Below are positions 55,440-64,000 of a DNA stretch of 64,000 nucleotides, in pieces. Where the stretch lies: contig CP092863.1 of assembly GCA_030710605.1 (NCBI GenBank), positions 107,804,099 through 107,868,098 on the forward strand. The letters are read 5' to 3'. How positions within the stretch are numbered: position 1 is the first letter of the stretch; the number at the start of each line of letters is the position of its first letter. A program made the position numbers and the translations under genes. The notes below the pieces were generated by a model. It worked only from the letters and a program-made list of their open reading frames with translations. It was not told the origin of the DNA and did no database searches. Source of the DNA: Cordylochernes scorpioides. Lineage: Eukaryota > Arthropoda > Arachnida > Pseudoscorpiones > Chernetidae.

Positions 55440-55680
55440 TTTAATTTATTAAAAATAAAAAAGGCATATCCTGACCAGAAGAAGGTCATGGCGAAACGCG
55501 TTCGTGGATGGCTTTTCTTGATTTATTAAGAAATTGGGTTGGCCAAATATCAGGGAACAGGCTAAATCAATGTTTAGTTTGATTTCTGTTCCACTAGATG
55601 GCGCTCTGCCTTCTGTAAAGCACATGTGCTCCTGGTCAGGATATGTCTTTTTTTATTTTTTATACATAATAATGTAACTA
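55440..55680 (+). repeat. FB-C element, half hammerhead
   Basis: GGCATATCCTGACCAG, then GGCGAAACGCGTTCGTGG without the upstream CTGACGA half, then the normal family downstream part. Confidence 0.65.
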
Positions 55681-55884
55681 TGGTCTTTATTCTTTCAAAA
55701 TCCTAACTCTTTTTGAAACAGTCCAGAGATAGCTTTAATTGGATATGGATTCATGAGAAAATCTTCTCAGACGTCCAAAGAGATGTTCAACTGGTAAAGT
55801 GAATACGACGCCATTATTCCCACTAAATATGCAAATAAAAAAATAATAGTAGTTTATATATATATGACATAACACAAAGTTACG

Positions 55885-56050
55885 GAATGATGATATTCAT
55901 TTACCAAAAAAAGCACCTCTCCCTTTAATGATACATCATAGGTATTGTGACTCATTCTTTATCATCACTAGTAAGGTTTTATACTAGGGTGATGAACAGT
56001 GCCATCGTTCTGATGTATAATTAAAGGGAGAGGTACCTCTTTTGGCACAT
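55885..56050. repeat. short FB-B2 foldback without ribozyme
   Basis: AAGCACCTCTCCCTTTAATG and TAATTAAAGGGAGAGGTACC ends around TCATCACTAGTAAGG. Confidence 0.65.
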
Positions 56051-56250
56051 ATATATATATGAGCAATAGTTACCAATAAATTATTCGAAAAAGAAAGAAA
56101 GAAAGAAAGAATATTAAGGTAAAGTTTTCATTTTGTTTTTCGCAAGCTTTCGAGCAAAACATACAAGTTGTATTTAAGACGAGTAATCCTTTTAATATAT
56201 TGTAATACGCATAGAATCAAAAAGGATGAGTTTCTTTTATTGGAAAATCG

Positions 56251-56289
56251 ATTCGAGCTTTCGGGCGTAAGCGGGCCTTCTACAGGAAT
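56251..56289 (-). ncRNA. hammerhead-like ribozyme at PLE end (minus copy)
   Basis: On minus: ATTC, CTGTAGA, AGGC...GCCC, GAAA, AGCT (palindromic stem III counting the A), cleavage base C, GAAT. Stem I pairs 4 of 4. The core has U for A6. It lies just outside the 3' end of the PLE, where PLE hammerheads are known to sit. Confidence 0.6.
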
Positions 56290-56554
56290 AATGGAACAAT
56301 TTCAAGTAGACATGTATATACACATATATATCAGCTAATTTTTTGCATATCTAGGATTATCTATGAAGTGTTTTATTTAATTATTTAAGAAAAAATTATT
56401 GTTATGTAAATTAGTCAATTTGCTGATATTATTATATGCAAAATTGTAAAATGGTGTGGTGAAGAGAAAACTGATAATTCTATTTGAGTTTTTGGATCAG
56501 CCTATCATATGTCTCCGGGATATCTATGTGTCTATTTATACTATTATATTTTGA

Positions 56555-56891
56555 CTAGATGAATGACCCAGGCAACGCCTGGGTTTACACGATTAAATGT
56601 ATTTTACATATGGAAGATGGACGTAGTTCCCGGAGGTCACCCGCGAGGCTTTTTTGGCACTTGGCACAGCTGTGTCACCAACTCTGCCCCCGCGCGCCAG
56701 GACCACGCGCGGTGGGAACTTGAACTGGCCAACCGGCCGGCAGCCGGACGATTCCATTTTCACGGAGGGGGGGGGGGGGGGCGTGGGCAGGTAAGTCACG
56801 TGCTCGCCGGAAGCCAATGGACGCGCATTCTATCCGTGAACTTCACACAGTGAACTTCACACAGACAGAATAAGGCAATTATATAAGTAGA
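56555..56891 (-). mobile_element. Helitron inserted in the PLE (337 bp)
   Basis: On minus TCTACTTATATAATTGCC ... GGGTCATTCATCTAG, host A before and T after. Hairpin CCCAGGC-GTT-GCCTGGG, 8 bases before CTAG. GC-rich interior with a 16-base G-run. The plus PLE copy near 60950 has the uninterrupted site. Confidence 0.92.
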
Positions 56892-58920
56892 TGAAATCAG
56901 TGCTTCTAGTAATAATCTTTTGTATTTACTATTTATGTTTGTGTAATGAATATTGGGGTTTGCTAGATTGAATTCATGATCTGTGTGTCTGATATATTGC
57001 ACTATTAGGGATTTGGGGTCTTTGTTTTTAATGTTTCTTCTGTGTTCGTCTATTCTGTCTTTTATCTGTCTTCCTGTTTCACCTACATATACATTATTAC
57101 ATTGGGTGCATGGTATGGAATATACTGCTTTGCTATTGTGTAGTTTTGATATAGGAATACTGTTTCTGGTAATGGGGTTTCTTAAATGGTTTCTATACTC
57201 GGGTTGCTTTCATAATATGTTCTGATACCGTGTTTGCTTAAAATTCTGGCTATATGGGTACTACTGTGGGAATAGGGAATTATACATATTGATTTATAAA
57301 CATGAGTATTTCTTATGAGAGATGGATTATAGAAATGTCTTAATATAAAGTTTTTCGGATAACCACTAGAAGTGAGTTTGTTGATCAAAAATTGGGTTTC
57401 TGTATCTTTTGAGAGTTGGGTGGAACAAGTTGGGTGGAAAGGGTTTTTACGGTGTTGATCTTGTGACTGAGGGGGCAATAAGAGGAAAAATGTATATAAT
57501 CTGGAGTGGAGTTTGGCTTGTGGTATATTTCTGTTGTGTATTGGTTTTGTGTTTTTAGTATAAGTACATCTAGAAATGGTAAGGTCTTATTGTTTTCTGT
57601 TTCTATGGTGAAATCGATGTCATTATGTATGGACTTTAGTTGGGTAAAAATGGAATTTATTTTGTTAGAGTTGTATATACAAAAGATGTCGTCTATGTAT
57701 CTCTGCCAGATGATGATTTCTGTGGGAAACAGGTTGGTTATCGTTTTATCTATTTTTCTCATGACTATTTCTGCCAAAGGTGAAGAGAGGGGACTTCCCA
57801 TGGGGGAGCCCTTGGTTTGTTTATAAAATTGGCTATTGAAGGAGAATATATTGTATTGTAGGCTAAGCTTAATTAATGAAATAATTTTAGAAGAGGTATC
57901 TGGAGGAATATTGTTTAATGCTAAAATTTCTATTGTGTTATCTATTATTAGATGGTGTGGTAAGCTTGGGTACATATTAACTACTTCAAAAGATATCATG
58001 GTGCTGTTAGGAGAGGGGGGAGGCTGTGTATATTTTCTATAAATTTTGGTATGGATGTGATGGATGTGGTGGTAGGATTGTCTTTTAGAATGGGGATAAG
58101 GAAGTTTGCTAGAAATTTGGCTAAGGGGGCTATAGGAGACATATGATATGCTATAATAGGGCGAATAGGAATACCTGGTTTATGGGTCTTGGGTTGGCCG
58201 TAAATATAAGCGATACTTTTTATGTTTCCTAGGAACAATTTCAAGTCTTCTGCAGTAATAGTATTGCCTCTGCATAAATTCCTTAGATCTTTTGTATATT
58301 GGGCATATGATTGAGATTTTCATTGGTGGTTATAGGTTTGAATACTATGGAGTTGTTTAGAGGATTTCATTCATTTTTGATATATAATCTAGAGTGTTCA
58401 TAATAACTGTTTGGGATCCTTTATCTGCTTTTGTAATTACTATTTCTTTCTTGCTTCTTAGTGAATTGGCTATATTTTGATTATTGGGCTTAAAGATAGG
58501 CGTTCTTGAAGATTCTTTCAAAGAGGTAGTGACTAAGTTTCTGATTTTGGATTGTTCATTATGTGTTAGGGTAGATATAGCCGATTCGACTCCTGCAATG
58601 ATTTTATAAATATCTGTTTTCATGGGGAATCTATGTTTGGTCCCCTTTGATAAATAGTCAATTTCATCAGTTGAGAGATCAAAGCTGGATAAGTTGAGAA
58701 TATTAGCCTAGTTTTCAGGTGGTATGAGTTGGGTGTTGTATTTCCTAGACCAGAATTGAAGTTTCTTTTGGTGTTTCTTCTCTATGGCGGAGTTTAAGGT
58801 TTTGATGTCTTTAGTGGTGCTGATGATAAGTTGTAGCATTTCTGTTGGGGGGATTCTTTGAGATACTATACTTATTAGATCTTTTAAGGTTTTGAAATGA
58901 GTCTTATGTTTGAGTAACAT
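56892..58920 (-). pseudogene. PLE polyprotein (RT and GIY-YIG), broken, minus copy
   Basis: Pieces in order: MLLKHKTHFKTLKDL, stop after QLIPPEN (CAG to TAG), ITKADKGSQTVIM, frameshift at MNEIL, YGQPKTHKPGIPIRP, frameshift after HSLPP, RT motif A as SFEVVNMYP (catalytic Asp to Glu, codon 57985-57987), motif B GSPMGSPLSS, motif C YIDD, then a shift into the GIY-YIG part (IPCTQCNNVYVGETGR, HRRNIKNKD) which stays open past the position where the plus copy has a stop. It ends at the Helitron. Confidence 0.88.
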
Positions 58921-59042
58921 CCTTTTGTTCTAGATCTGAGTAGTTTGAATTGGGTATCTTTTATAATTGAATTTGAAAAATGGTTTTAACAGGATCTTTT
59001 ATTCTGAGGGTAGGTGGTATAAAACTGTTAACTTCACAAATC

Positions 59043-60957
59043 CTATAGAGAAGAAACACCAAAAGAAACTTCAATTCTGGTCTAGGAAATACAACACCCA
59101 ACTCATACCACCTGAAAACCAGGCTAATATTCTCAACTTATCCAGCTTTGATCTCTCAACTGATGAAATTGACTATTTATCAAAGGGGACCAAACATAGA
59201 TTCCCCATGAAAACAGATATTTATAAAATCATTGCAGGAGTCGAATCGGCTATATCTACCCTAACACATAATGAACAATCCAAAATCAGAAACTTAGTCA
59301 CTACCTCTTTGGAAGAATCTTCAAGAACGCCTATCTTTAAGCCCAATAATCAAAATATAGCCAATTCACTAAGAAGCAAGAAAGGAATAGTAATTACAAA
59401 AGCAGATAAAGGATCCCAAACAGTTATTATGAACACTCTAGATTATATATCAAAAATGAATGAAATCCTAAACAACTCCATAGTATTCAAACCTATAACC
59501 ACCAATGAAAAATCTCAATCATATGCCCAATATACAAAAGATCTAAGGAATTTATGCAGAGGCAATACTATTACTGCAGAAGACTTGAAATTGTTCCTAG
59601 GAAACATAAAAAGTATCGCTTATATTTACGGCCAACCCAAGACCCATAAACCAGGTATTCCTATTCGCCCTATTATAGCATATCATATGTCTCCTATAGC
59701 CCCCTTAGCCAAATTTCTAGCAAACTTCCTTATCCCCATTCTAAAAGACAATCCTACCACCACATCCATCACATCCATACCAAAATTTATAGAAAATATA
59801 CACAGCCTCCCCCCCTCTCCTAACAGCACCATGATATCTTTTGACGTAGTTAATATGTACCCAAGCTTACCACACCATCTAATAATAGATAACACAATAG
59901 AATTTTTAGCATTAAACAATATTCCTCCAGATACCTCTTCTAAAATTATTTCATTAATTAAGCTTAGCCTACAATACAATATATTCTCCTTCAATAGCCA
60001 ATTTTATAAACAAACCAAGGGCTCCCCCATGGGAAGTCCCCTCTCTTCATCTTTGGCAGAAATAGTCATGAGAAAAATAGATAAAACGATAACCAACCTG
60101 TTTCCCACAGAAATCATCATCTGGCAGAGATACATAGACGACATCTTTTGTATATACAACTCTAACAAAATAAATTCCATTTTTACCCAACTAAAAACTA
60201 AAGTCCATACATAATGACATAGATTTCACCATAGAAACAGAAAACAATAAGACCTTACCATTTCTAGATGTACTTATACTAAAACACAAAACCAATACAC
60301 AACAGAAATATACCACAAGCCAAACTCCACTCCAGATTATATACATTTTTCCTCTTATTGCCCCCTCAGTCACAAGATCAACACCGTAAAAACCCTTTCC
60401 ACCCAACTTGTTCCACCCAACTCTCAAAAGATACAGAAACCCAATTTTTGATCAACAAACTCACTTCTAGTGGTTATCCGAAAAACTTTATATTAAGACA
60501 TTTCTATAATCCATCTCTCATAAGAAATAATCATGTTTATAAATCAATATGTATAATTCCCTATTCCCACAGTAGTACCCATATAGCCAGAATTTTAAGC
60601 AAACACGGTATCAGAACATATTATGAAAGCAACCCGAGTATAGCAACCATTTTAAGAAACCCCATTACCAGAAACAGTATTCCTATATCAAAACTACACA
60701 ATAGCAAAGCAGTATATTCCATACCATGCACCCAATGTAATAATGTATATGTAGGTGAAACGGGAAGACAGATAAAAGACAGAATAGACGAACACAGAAG
60801 AAACATTAAAAACAAAGACCCCAAATCCCTAATAGTGTAACATATCAGACACACAGATCATGAAATCAATCTAGCAAACCCCAATATTCATTACACAAAC
60901 ATAAATAGTAAATACAAAAGATTAATACTAGAAGCATTGATATCATCAAAATATAAT
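59043..60957 (+). pseudogene. PLE polyprotein (RT and GIY-YIG), plus copy, few lesions
   Basis: Reverse transcriptase plus GIY-YIG endonuclease of a Penelope-like retroelement. Readable from about 59043 (5' truncated against the minus copy). Landmarks: KADKG (59396-59411), YGQPKTHKPGIPIRP, motif A SFDVVNMYPSLP with the catalytic Asp at 59843-59845, motif B GSPMGSPLSS, motif C YIDD (60131-60142). A 5-base insertion after QLK near 60195 shifts the frame; reading continues at HNDIDF. A shift near 60420 is shared with the minus copy. The C-terminal part has IPCTQC and VYVGETGRQIKDRIDEHRR (60721-60800), then a stop at 60838 where the minus copy has Gln, then readable sequence to LIQKLK and a stop near 61018. 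Sequence from 60958 on holds the part the Helitron split in the other copy. Confidence 0.9.
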
Positions 60958-61210
60958 AGTATAAATAGACACATATATATCCCGGAGACATATGATAGGT
61001 TGATCCAAAAACTCAAATAGAATTATCAGTTTTCTCTTCATCACACCATTTTACAATTTTGCATATAATAATATCAGCAAATTGACTAATTTACATAACA
61101 ATATTTTTTTCTTAAATAATAAAATAAAACACTTCATAGATAATCCTAGATATGCAAAAGATTAGCTGATATATATGTGTATATACATGTCTACTTGAAA
61201 TTGTTCCATT

Positions 61211-61249
61211 ATTCCTGTAGAAGGCCTGCTTACGCCCGAAAGCTCGAAT
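61211..61249 (+). ncRNA. hammerhead-like ribozyme at PLE end (plus copy)
   Basis: ATTC, CTGTAGA, AGGC...GCCC, GAAAGCTC, GAAT. Same as the minus copy except for one loop base. Both copies keep stem I and the palindromic AGCT. Confidence 0.6.
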
Positions 61250-61329
61250 CGATTTTCCAATAAAAGAAACTCATCCTTTTTGATTCTATGCGTATTAAAA
61301 TACAAGTTGTATATATACCAAAATTATAA

Positions 61330-61630
61330 CAAAATAGGCATATTGGCTGACCGCTCACATTAGCAATTTTAGATGGCAGAGCGCCTTCTAGCCGAACAAA
61401 AATCAACTAAACGTTGCTTTGAAGGGTTGAACGAAGCTATTTCTAAAGATATTTGGCCATCCCAATTTCTTGACAAATCAAGAAAAATCAACCACGTACG
61501 CGTTTCGGGATGTTGGTCCTCGTCATCTTGGTGAAGACTGTACCTTTACGACCAATAATTTGTTCTCAGAGGCCTTCTGAGAAATCAAGAAATGGGTATT
61601 TAAGGCCAAGTTTGCATAAATGCGCTTTTC
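61330..61630 (-). repeat. FB-C element with decayed hammerhead
   Basis: On minus, ribozyme region 61492-61532: CCAAG, ATGACGA (C3U4 changed to A,U), GGACCAACATCCC, GAAACGCGTA, CGTGG. The rest (CTTGATTTGTCAAGAAATTG, GGGATGGCCAAATATC) is typical. Confidence 0.6.
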
Positions 61631-61973
61631 ATGTGAAAAAAATAAATATATATATATCAATAGAAATATAGTATTAATAGGAAAATAGACATGCCGCAAT
61701 CATATCTACAGTTAAAACAAAACTAGTTAAATATAATAGATATAGCATTTTATTTCTGTTATATATTAACTTTATTAACATCATGAAACGCGATATCCCA
61801 AACTCAGGGATATTTGCGCCAATACATTTCACTGCATTACAGCAATTCGGCTATATACAATCCTGTTCAATTCATTATTTTACATAAATTAACTAAAGAA
61901 AATTGTCCAAAGAGAAAAACAAACAACAAAGCAAAACACACAGAGCAAGCATCGCAGTTCTTTTTTTTTTTTT

Positions 61974-64000
61974 CTAAGATTCCTTCTCTTTTTTCCAATT
62001 CAAGAGAAAGTTGTATATGTATTTACAAAATTGATCAAAATTTTTATACTTTTCTTTTTTGTCTACAAATTCATCAAGCTGTCCAATACGACCAAATCTA
62101 TTTTCCCTAAAATCCCGGAAAATTGGGCACTCCAGAAGTAGATGTCTCGCGTCTTGAATTTCACCTCCGCAGAAGCATCCTGGTTCCTTCACGGCGCCGA
62201 TAGTTGCCAAAAATTTCCCAAAATTGCCATGATCTGTAATGAATTGGATATTATAAAAATTTGGACGGAAAAATCTTGGAATTCCTAATACGAAAAAGCT
62301 TCTGAAAATTTCATTAGTGTTCTCAAAAATTTCATTCATTTTTGCGTGTAAGAATGATTTGACTATACTTGGAGCATGGGGTTCGTAAGTAATTAGATCT
62401 TCAATGGACATTTGAGGTAGATCAAATTTTATTATTCTGGATTCTATATAATCTGTTAGGAGTGGAATTTTTGCCAAGCTATGCACACAGTTTGATGAAG
62501 TGGTTTTGTATGCTCTAACTGCCCATAAAATGATCTGGTACTGCATGGAGTTCAGTTTTTGTTTACAACGATTGTTTAAATATTTGAACCAAATTTCAGA
62601 ACCGTATGTAAGTACAGGCCTAATGATTGTTTTGAATAAAGTTAACCTCTTTTCAGTGTCTAAACCCCACATATTGCCACTTAGTGAACATAATAAATTT
62701 TTCATACGTCCTGCCTTACACAGAATATCATTAACATGCGGTGTAAAGTTAACTTTGTTTTTCCATTTGTGATTAGAAAATTTCATTCCCAGAATTTTTA
62801 CTTGCTTGACCGGCATTATTATATTGTTATTAACCTTAATAGGTATTTTTTGTCTGTTATGTAGGTATAGCATATTAGTCTTCTCTGTACTGATCGTTAA
62901 TTTATTTCTATTACACCATTGGATCACATAATTTAAGGTGTATTCACTTGCGGTTTTTAGTCCTTCAATAGTCTTATTCCAGCAAATTATTGTAACGTCG
63001 TCTGCATAACATATAATATCTGCATTCATTGAATCAAAATTTATCAACAAATCATTTAGCAAAATATTCCATAGAAGTGGAGATAAAGGTCCACCCTGTG
63101 GACATCCTTTAGTTAGTTTCTTATAAAAAGTTTCTGATTCGTATGTAAATTTCACCTCCCTTTCATTATTCAAATAAGATTTTATGATCCGTATTAAATC
63201 TGAAGGAACATCATCATTATCCATTCTTTTTATAATAGCAGGCCACCATGCATTGTCGAATGCACCCGCAATATCTATAGCTATCAAGGAAGTCAATTCT
63301 TTTTGTTTATGTTTCAATATAGTTTCTATAATTTTATCCATTCCAGTAATTGTTGATCTAGATTTCATAAAACCATGCTGCCTTGAGCTCATTAGATTAT
63401 TCTCTAAATAATAGTTACTTAATTTATTTTTTATTATGTTCTCAAATGTTTTAGATAGATTAGATGTCAATGATATAGGTCTATAACTTTTATTTATTTC
63501 ATAATTCGTTTTGCCTGGTTTTGGAATTATTTTTAAGAATGATTTTTTCCATTCATCCGGATAATATCCCATTTCTATACATTTATTGAATAATTTATGC
63601 AGAATTGGGATTATTTTTATTTTAGCCTGTCTAATCATATTGTTACTAATGTAATCAGGGCCCGGTGCTTTTTTAATATTTGTTTTTAAAATTGTTTCCT
63701 CTATTTCCTTAGATTCGATATAAACACTACTTTTATTTTTATATTTAGGCGTATAATTTCTAATCAAAATATGATCATCTTTATCCAAACCTCCAATATC
63801 ATCCTGAAATAGATCGTTCATTAAACTTTTTATTTTGTCGATCTTTAAATGATCTGGTAAATTATCTATTAGTGGTAATCCTAAATTTCTATTTTTCGAT
63901 CTCAATGACTTGAATATCCTATAAGCATTACCAAATGAGTTATTTGAATGACTTTCTTCTATAAAAATTCTCCAACTCGCTCTTTTTGCCTTTTTACTTT
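61974..64000 (-). CDS. R1-type LINE ORF2 (reverse transcriptase), partial
   Basis: Non-LTR retrotransposon polyprotein, open from a stop at 61974 to the right edge of the window. It continues beyond it: in frame upstream of 63905 the sequence reads KRASWRIFIEESHS, a linker typical of the region after the endonuclease domain. RT landmarks: SYRPISLTSNLSK, HGFMKSRSTI, motif A AIDIAGAFDNAWWPAI (about 63245-63290), KGCPQGGPLSPLLWNILLND, motif C YADD (62997-63008), then the thumb region. C-terminal CFCGGEIQDARHLLLEC (about 62124-62178) is a CCHC-like knuckle; no RNase H follows. FDNAWWP and GPLSPLLWN fit the R1/LOA group. An A-run follows the stop almost at once (on minus), so the 3' UTR is very short or deleted. 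About 650 residues without a lesion imply a young copy. Confidence 0.9.
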   Translation of the reverse strand, partial: SKKAKRASWRIFIEESHSNNSFGNAYRIFKSLRSKNRNLGLPLIDNLPDHLKIDKIKSLMNDLFQDDIGGLDKDDHILIRNYTPKYKNKSSVYIESKEIEETILKTNIKKAPGPDYISNNMIRQAKIKIIPILHKLFNKCIEMGYYPDEWKKSFLKIIPKPGKTNYEINKSYRPISLTSNLSKTFENIIKNKLSNYYLENNLMSSRQHGFMKSRSTITGMDKIIETILKHKQKELTSLIAIDIAGAFDNAWWPAIIKRMDNDDVPSDLIRIIKSYLNNEREVKFTYESETFYKKLTKGCPQGGPLSPLLWNILLNDLLINFDSMNADIICYADDVTIICWNKTIEGLKTASEYTLNYVIQWCNRNKLTISTEKTNMLYLHNRQKIPIKVNNNIIMPVKQVKILGMKFSNHKWKNKVNFTPHVNDILCKAGRMKNLLCSLSGNMWGLDTEKRLTLFKTIIRPVLTYGSEIWFKYLNNRCKQKLNSMQYQIILWAVRAYKTTSSNCVHSLAKIPLLTDYIESRIIKFDLPQMSIEDLITYEPHAPSIVKSFLHAKMNEIFENTNEIFRSFFVLGIPRFFRPNFYNIQFITDHGNFGKFLATIGAVKEPGCFCGGEIQDARHLLLECPIFRDFRENRFGRIGQLDEFVDKKEKYKNFDQFCKYIYNFLLNWKKEKES

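Larger units (their letters stand above)
56251..59042 (-). mobile_element. Penelope-like element, minus copy
   Basis: Runs from near 59042 (5') to the ribozyme end at 56251 (3'). It carries reverse transcriptase and GIY-YIG remnants and is interrupted by a Helitron at 56555-56891. It lies head to head with the plus copy. Confidence 0.85.
59043..61249 (+). mobile_element. Penelope-like element, plus copy
   Basis: Spans the polyprotein remnant, a 3' AT-rich region and the ribozyme at 61211-61249. Together with the minus copy it makes an inverted repeat of about 5 kb centred near 59040. Confidence 0.85.

Noticed and set aside
57506..58042. ORFs on plus through the minus PLE copy
   Set aside because: Antisense to the reverse transcriptase; the mirrored frames occur in the other PLE copy.

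Overview
This is an AT-rich invertebrate, probably arthropod, nuclear segment packed with mobile DNA. No host gene can be supported. The lineage is judged from its element types: mariner/Tc1 transposons, non-autonomous Helitrons, Penelope-like retroelements (PLEs) with a GIY-YIG endonuclease, R1-type and RNase H-bearing LINEs, tRNA-derived SINEs and pogo-like MITEs. It cannot be taken to genus. There is no operon structure, and nearly all long open frames are broken transposon genes or chance frames in repeats.

Layout. 0-5 kb: LTR fragment, Helitron end, solo LTR, mini-Helitron, foldback repeats. 5.6-6.9 kb: a Helitron inside a palindromic Tc1-type MITE. 7-12.3 kb: foldback families. 12.4-13.6 kb: 3'-truncated mariner. 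13.7-15 kb: minisatellite-bearing MITEs. 17-24 kb: tRNA SINEs, foldbacks, GC-richer repeats. 24.8-26.1 kb: a second mariner with a Helitron inside. 28-40 kb: foldbacks, a 1-kb Mutator-like element with 9-bp target duplication, an RNase H LINE fragment, another Helitron. 41-42.3 kb: about 17 copies of a 76-bp unit. 43-54 kb: SINEs, Tc1 remnant, LTR, Helitrons including one carrying a tRNA-Gly-like sequence, minisatellites. 56.2-61.3 kb: two PLE copies head to head. 62-64 kb: R1-type LINE running off the right edge.

Main discovery. Several different foldback families each carry a type I hammerhead ribozyme core (CUGANGA, stem II, GAAA, very short stem III, NUH cleavage site, matching stem I arms). 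Repeat names used below: FB-A (GGCGAAACC ... CTGATGAG, core in permuted order), FB-B and its sister FB-B2 (stem III ACCATGGT), FB-C (stem III ACGCGT), FB-D (stem III ACGT), FB-E (decayed hammerhead-like hairpin), and PLE-end (stem III AGCT). The stem III strands are self-complementary palindromes, which suggests the ribozymes act as dimers. Hammerheads are known from PLEs and retrozymes; this many distinct ribozyme-bearing foldback families beside PLE copies suggests a community of small RNA-processing repeats that may use PLE reverse transcriptase. That last step is inference.

Nested insertions give clean evidence of mechanism. Three Helitron insertions can be compared with empty sites inside this window. 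The copy at 56555-56891 sits in one PLE copy and its empty site is in the other; the copy at 5675-6820 sits in one arm of a palindrome and its empty site is in the other arm.
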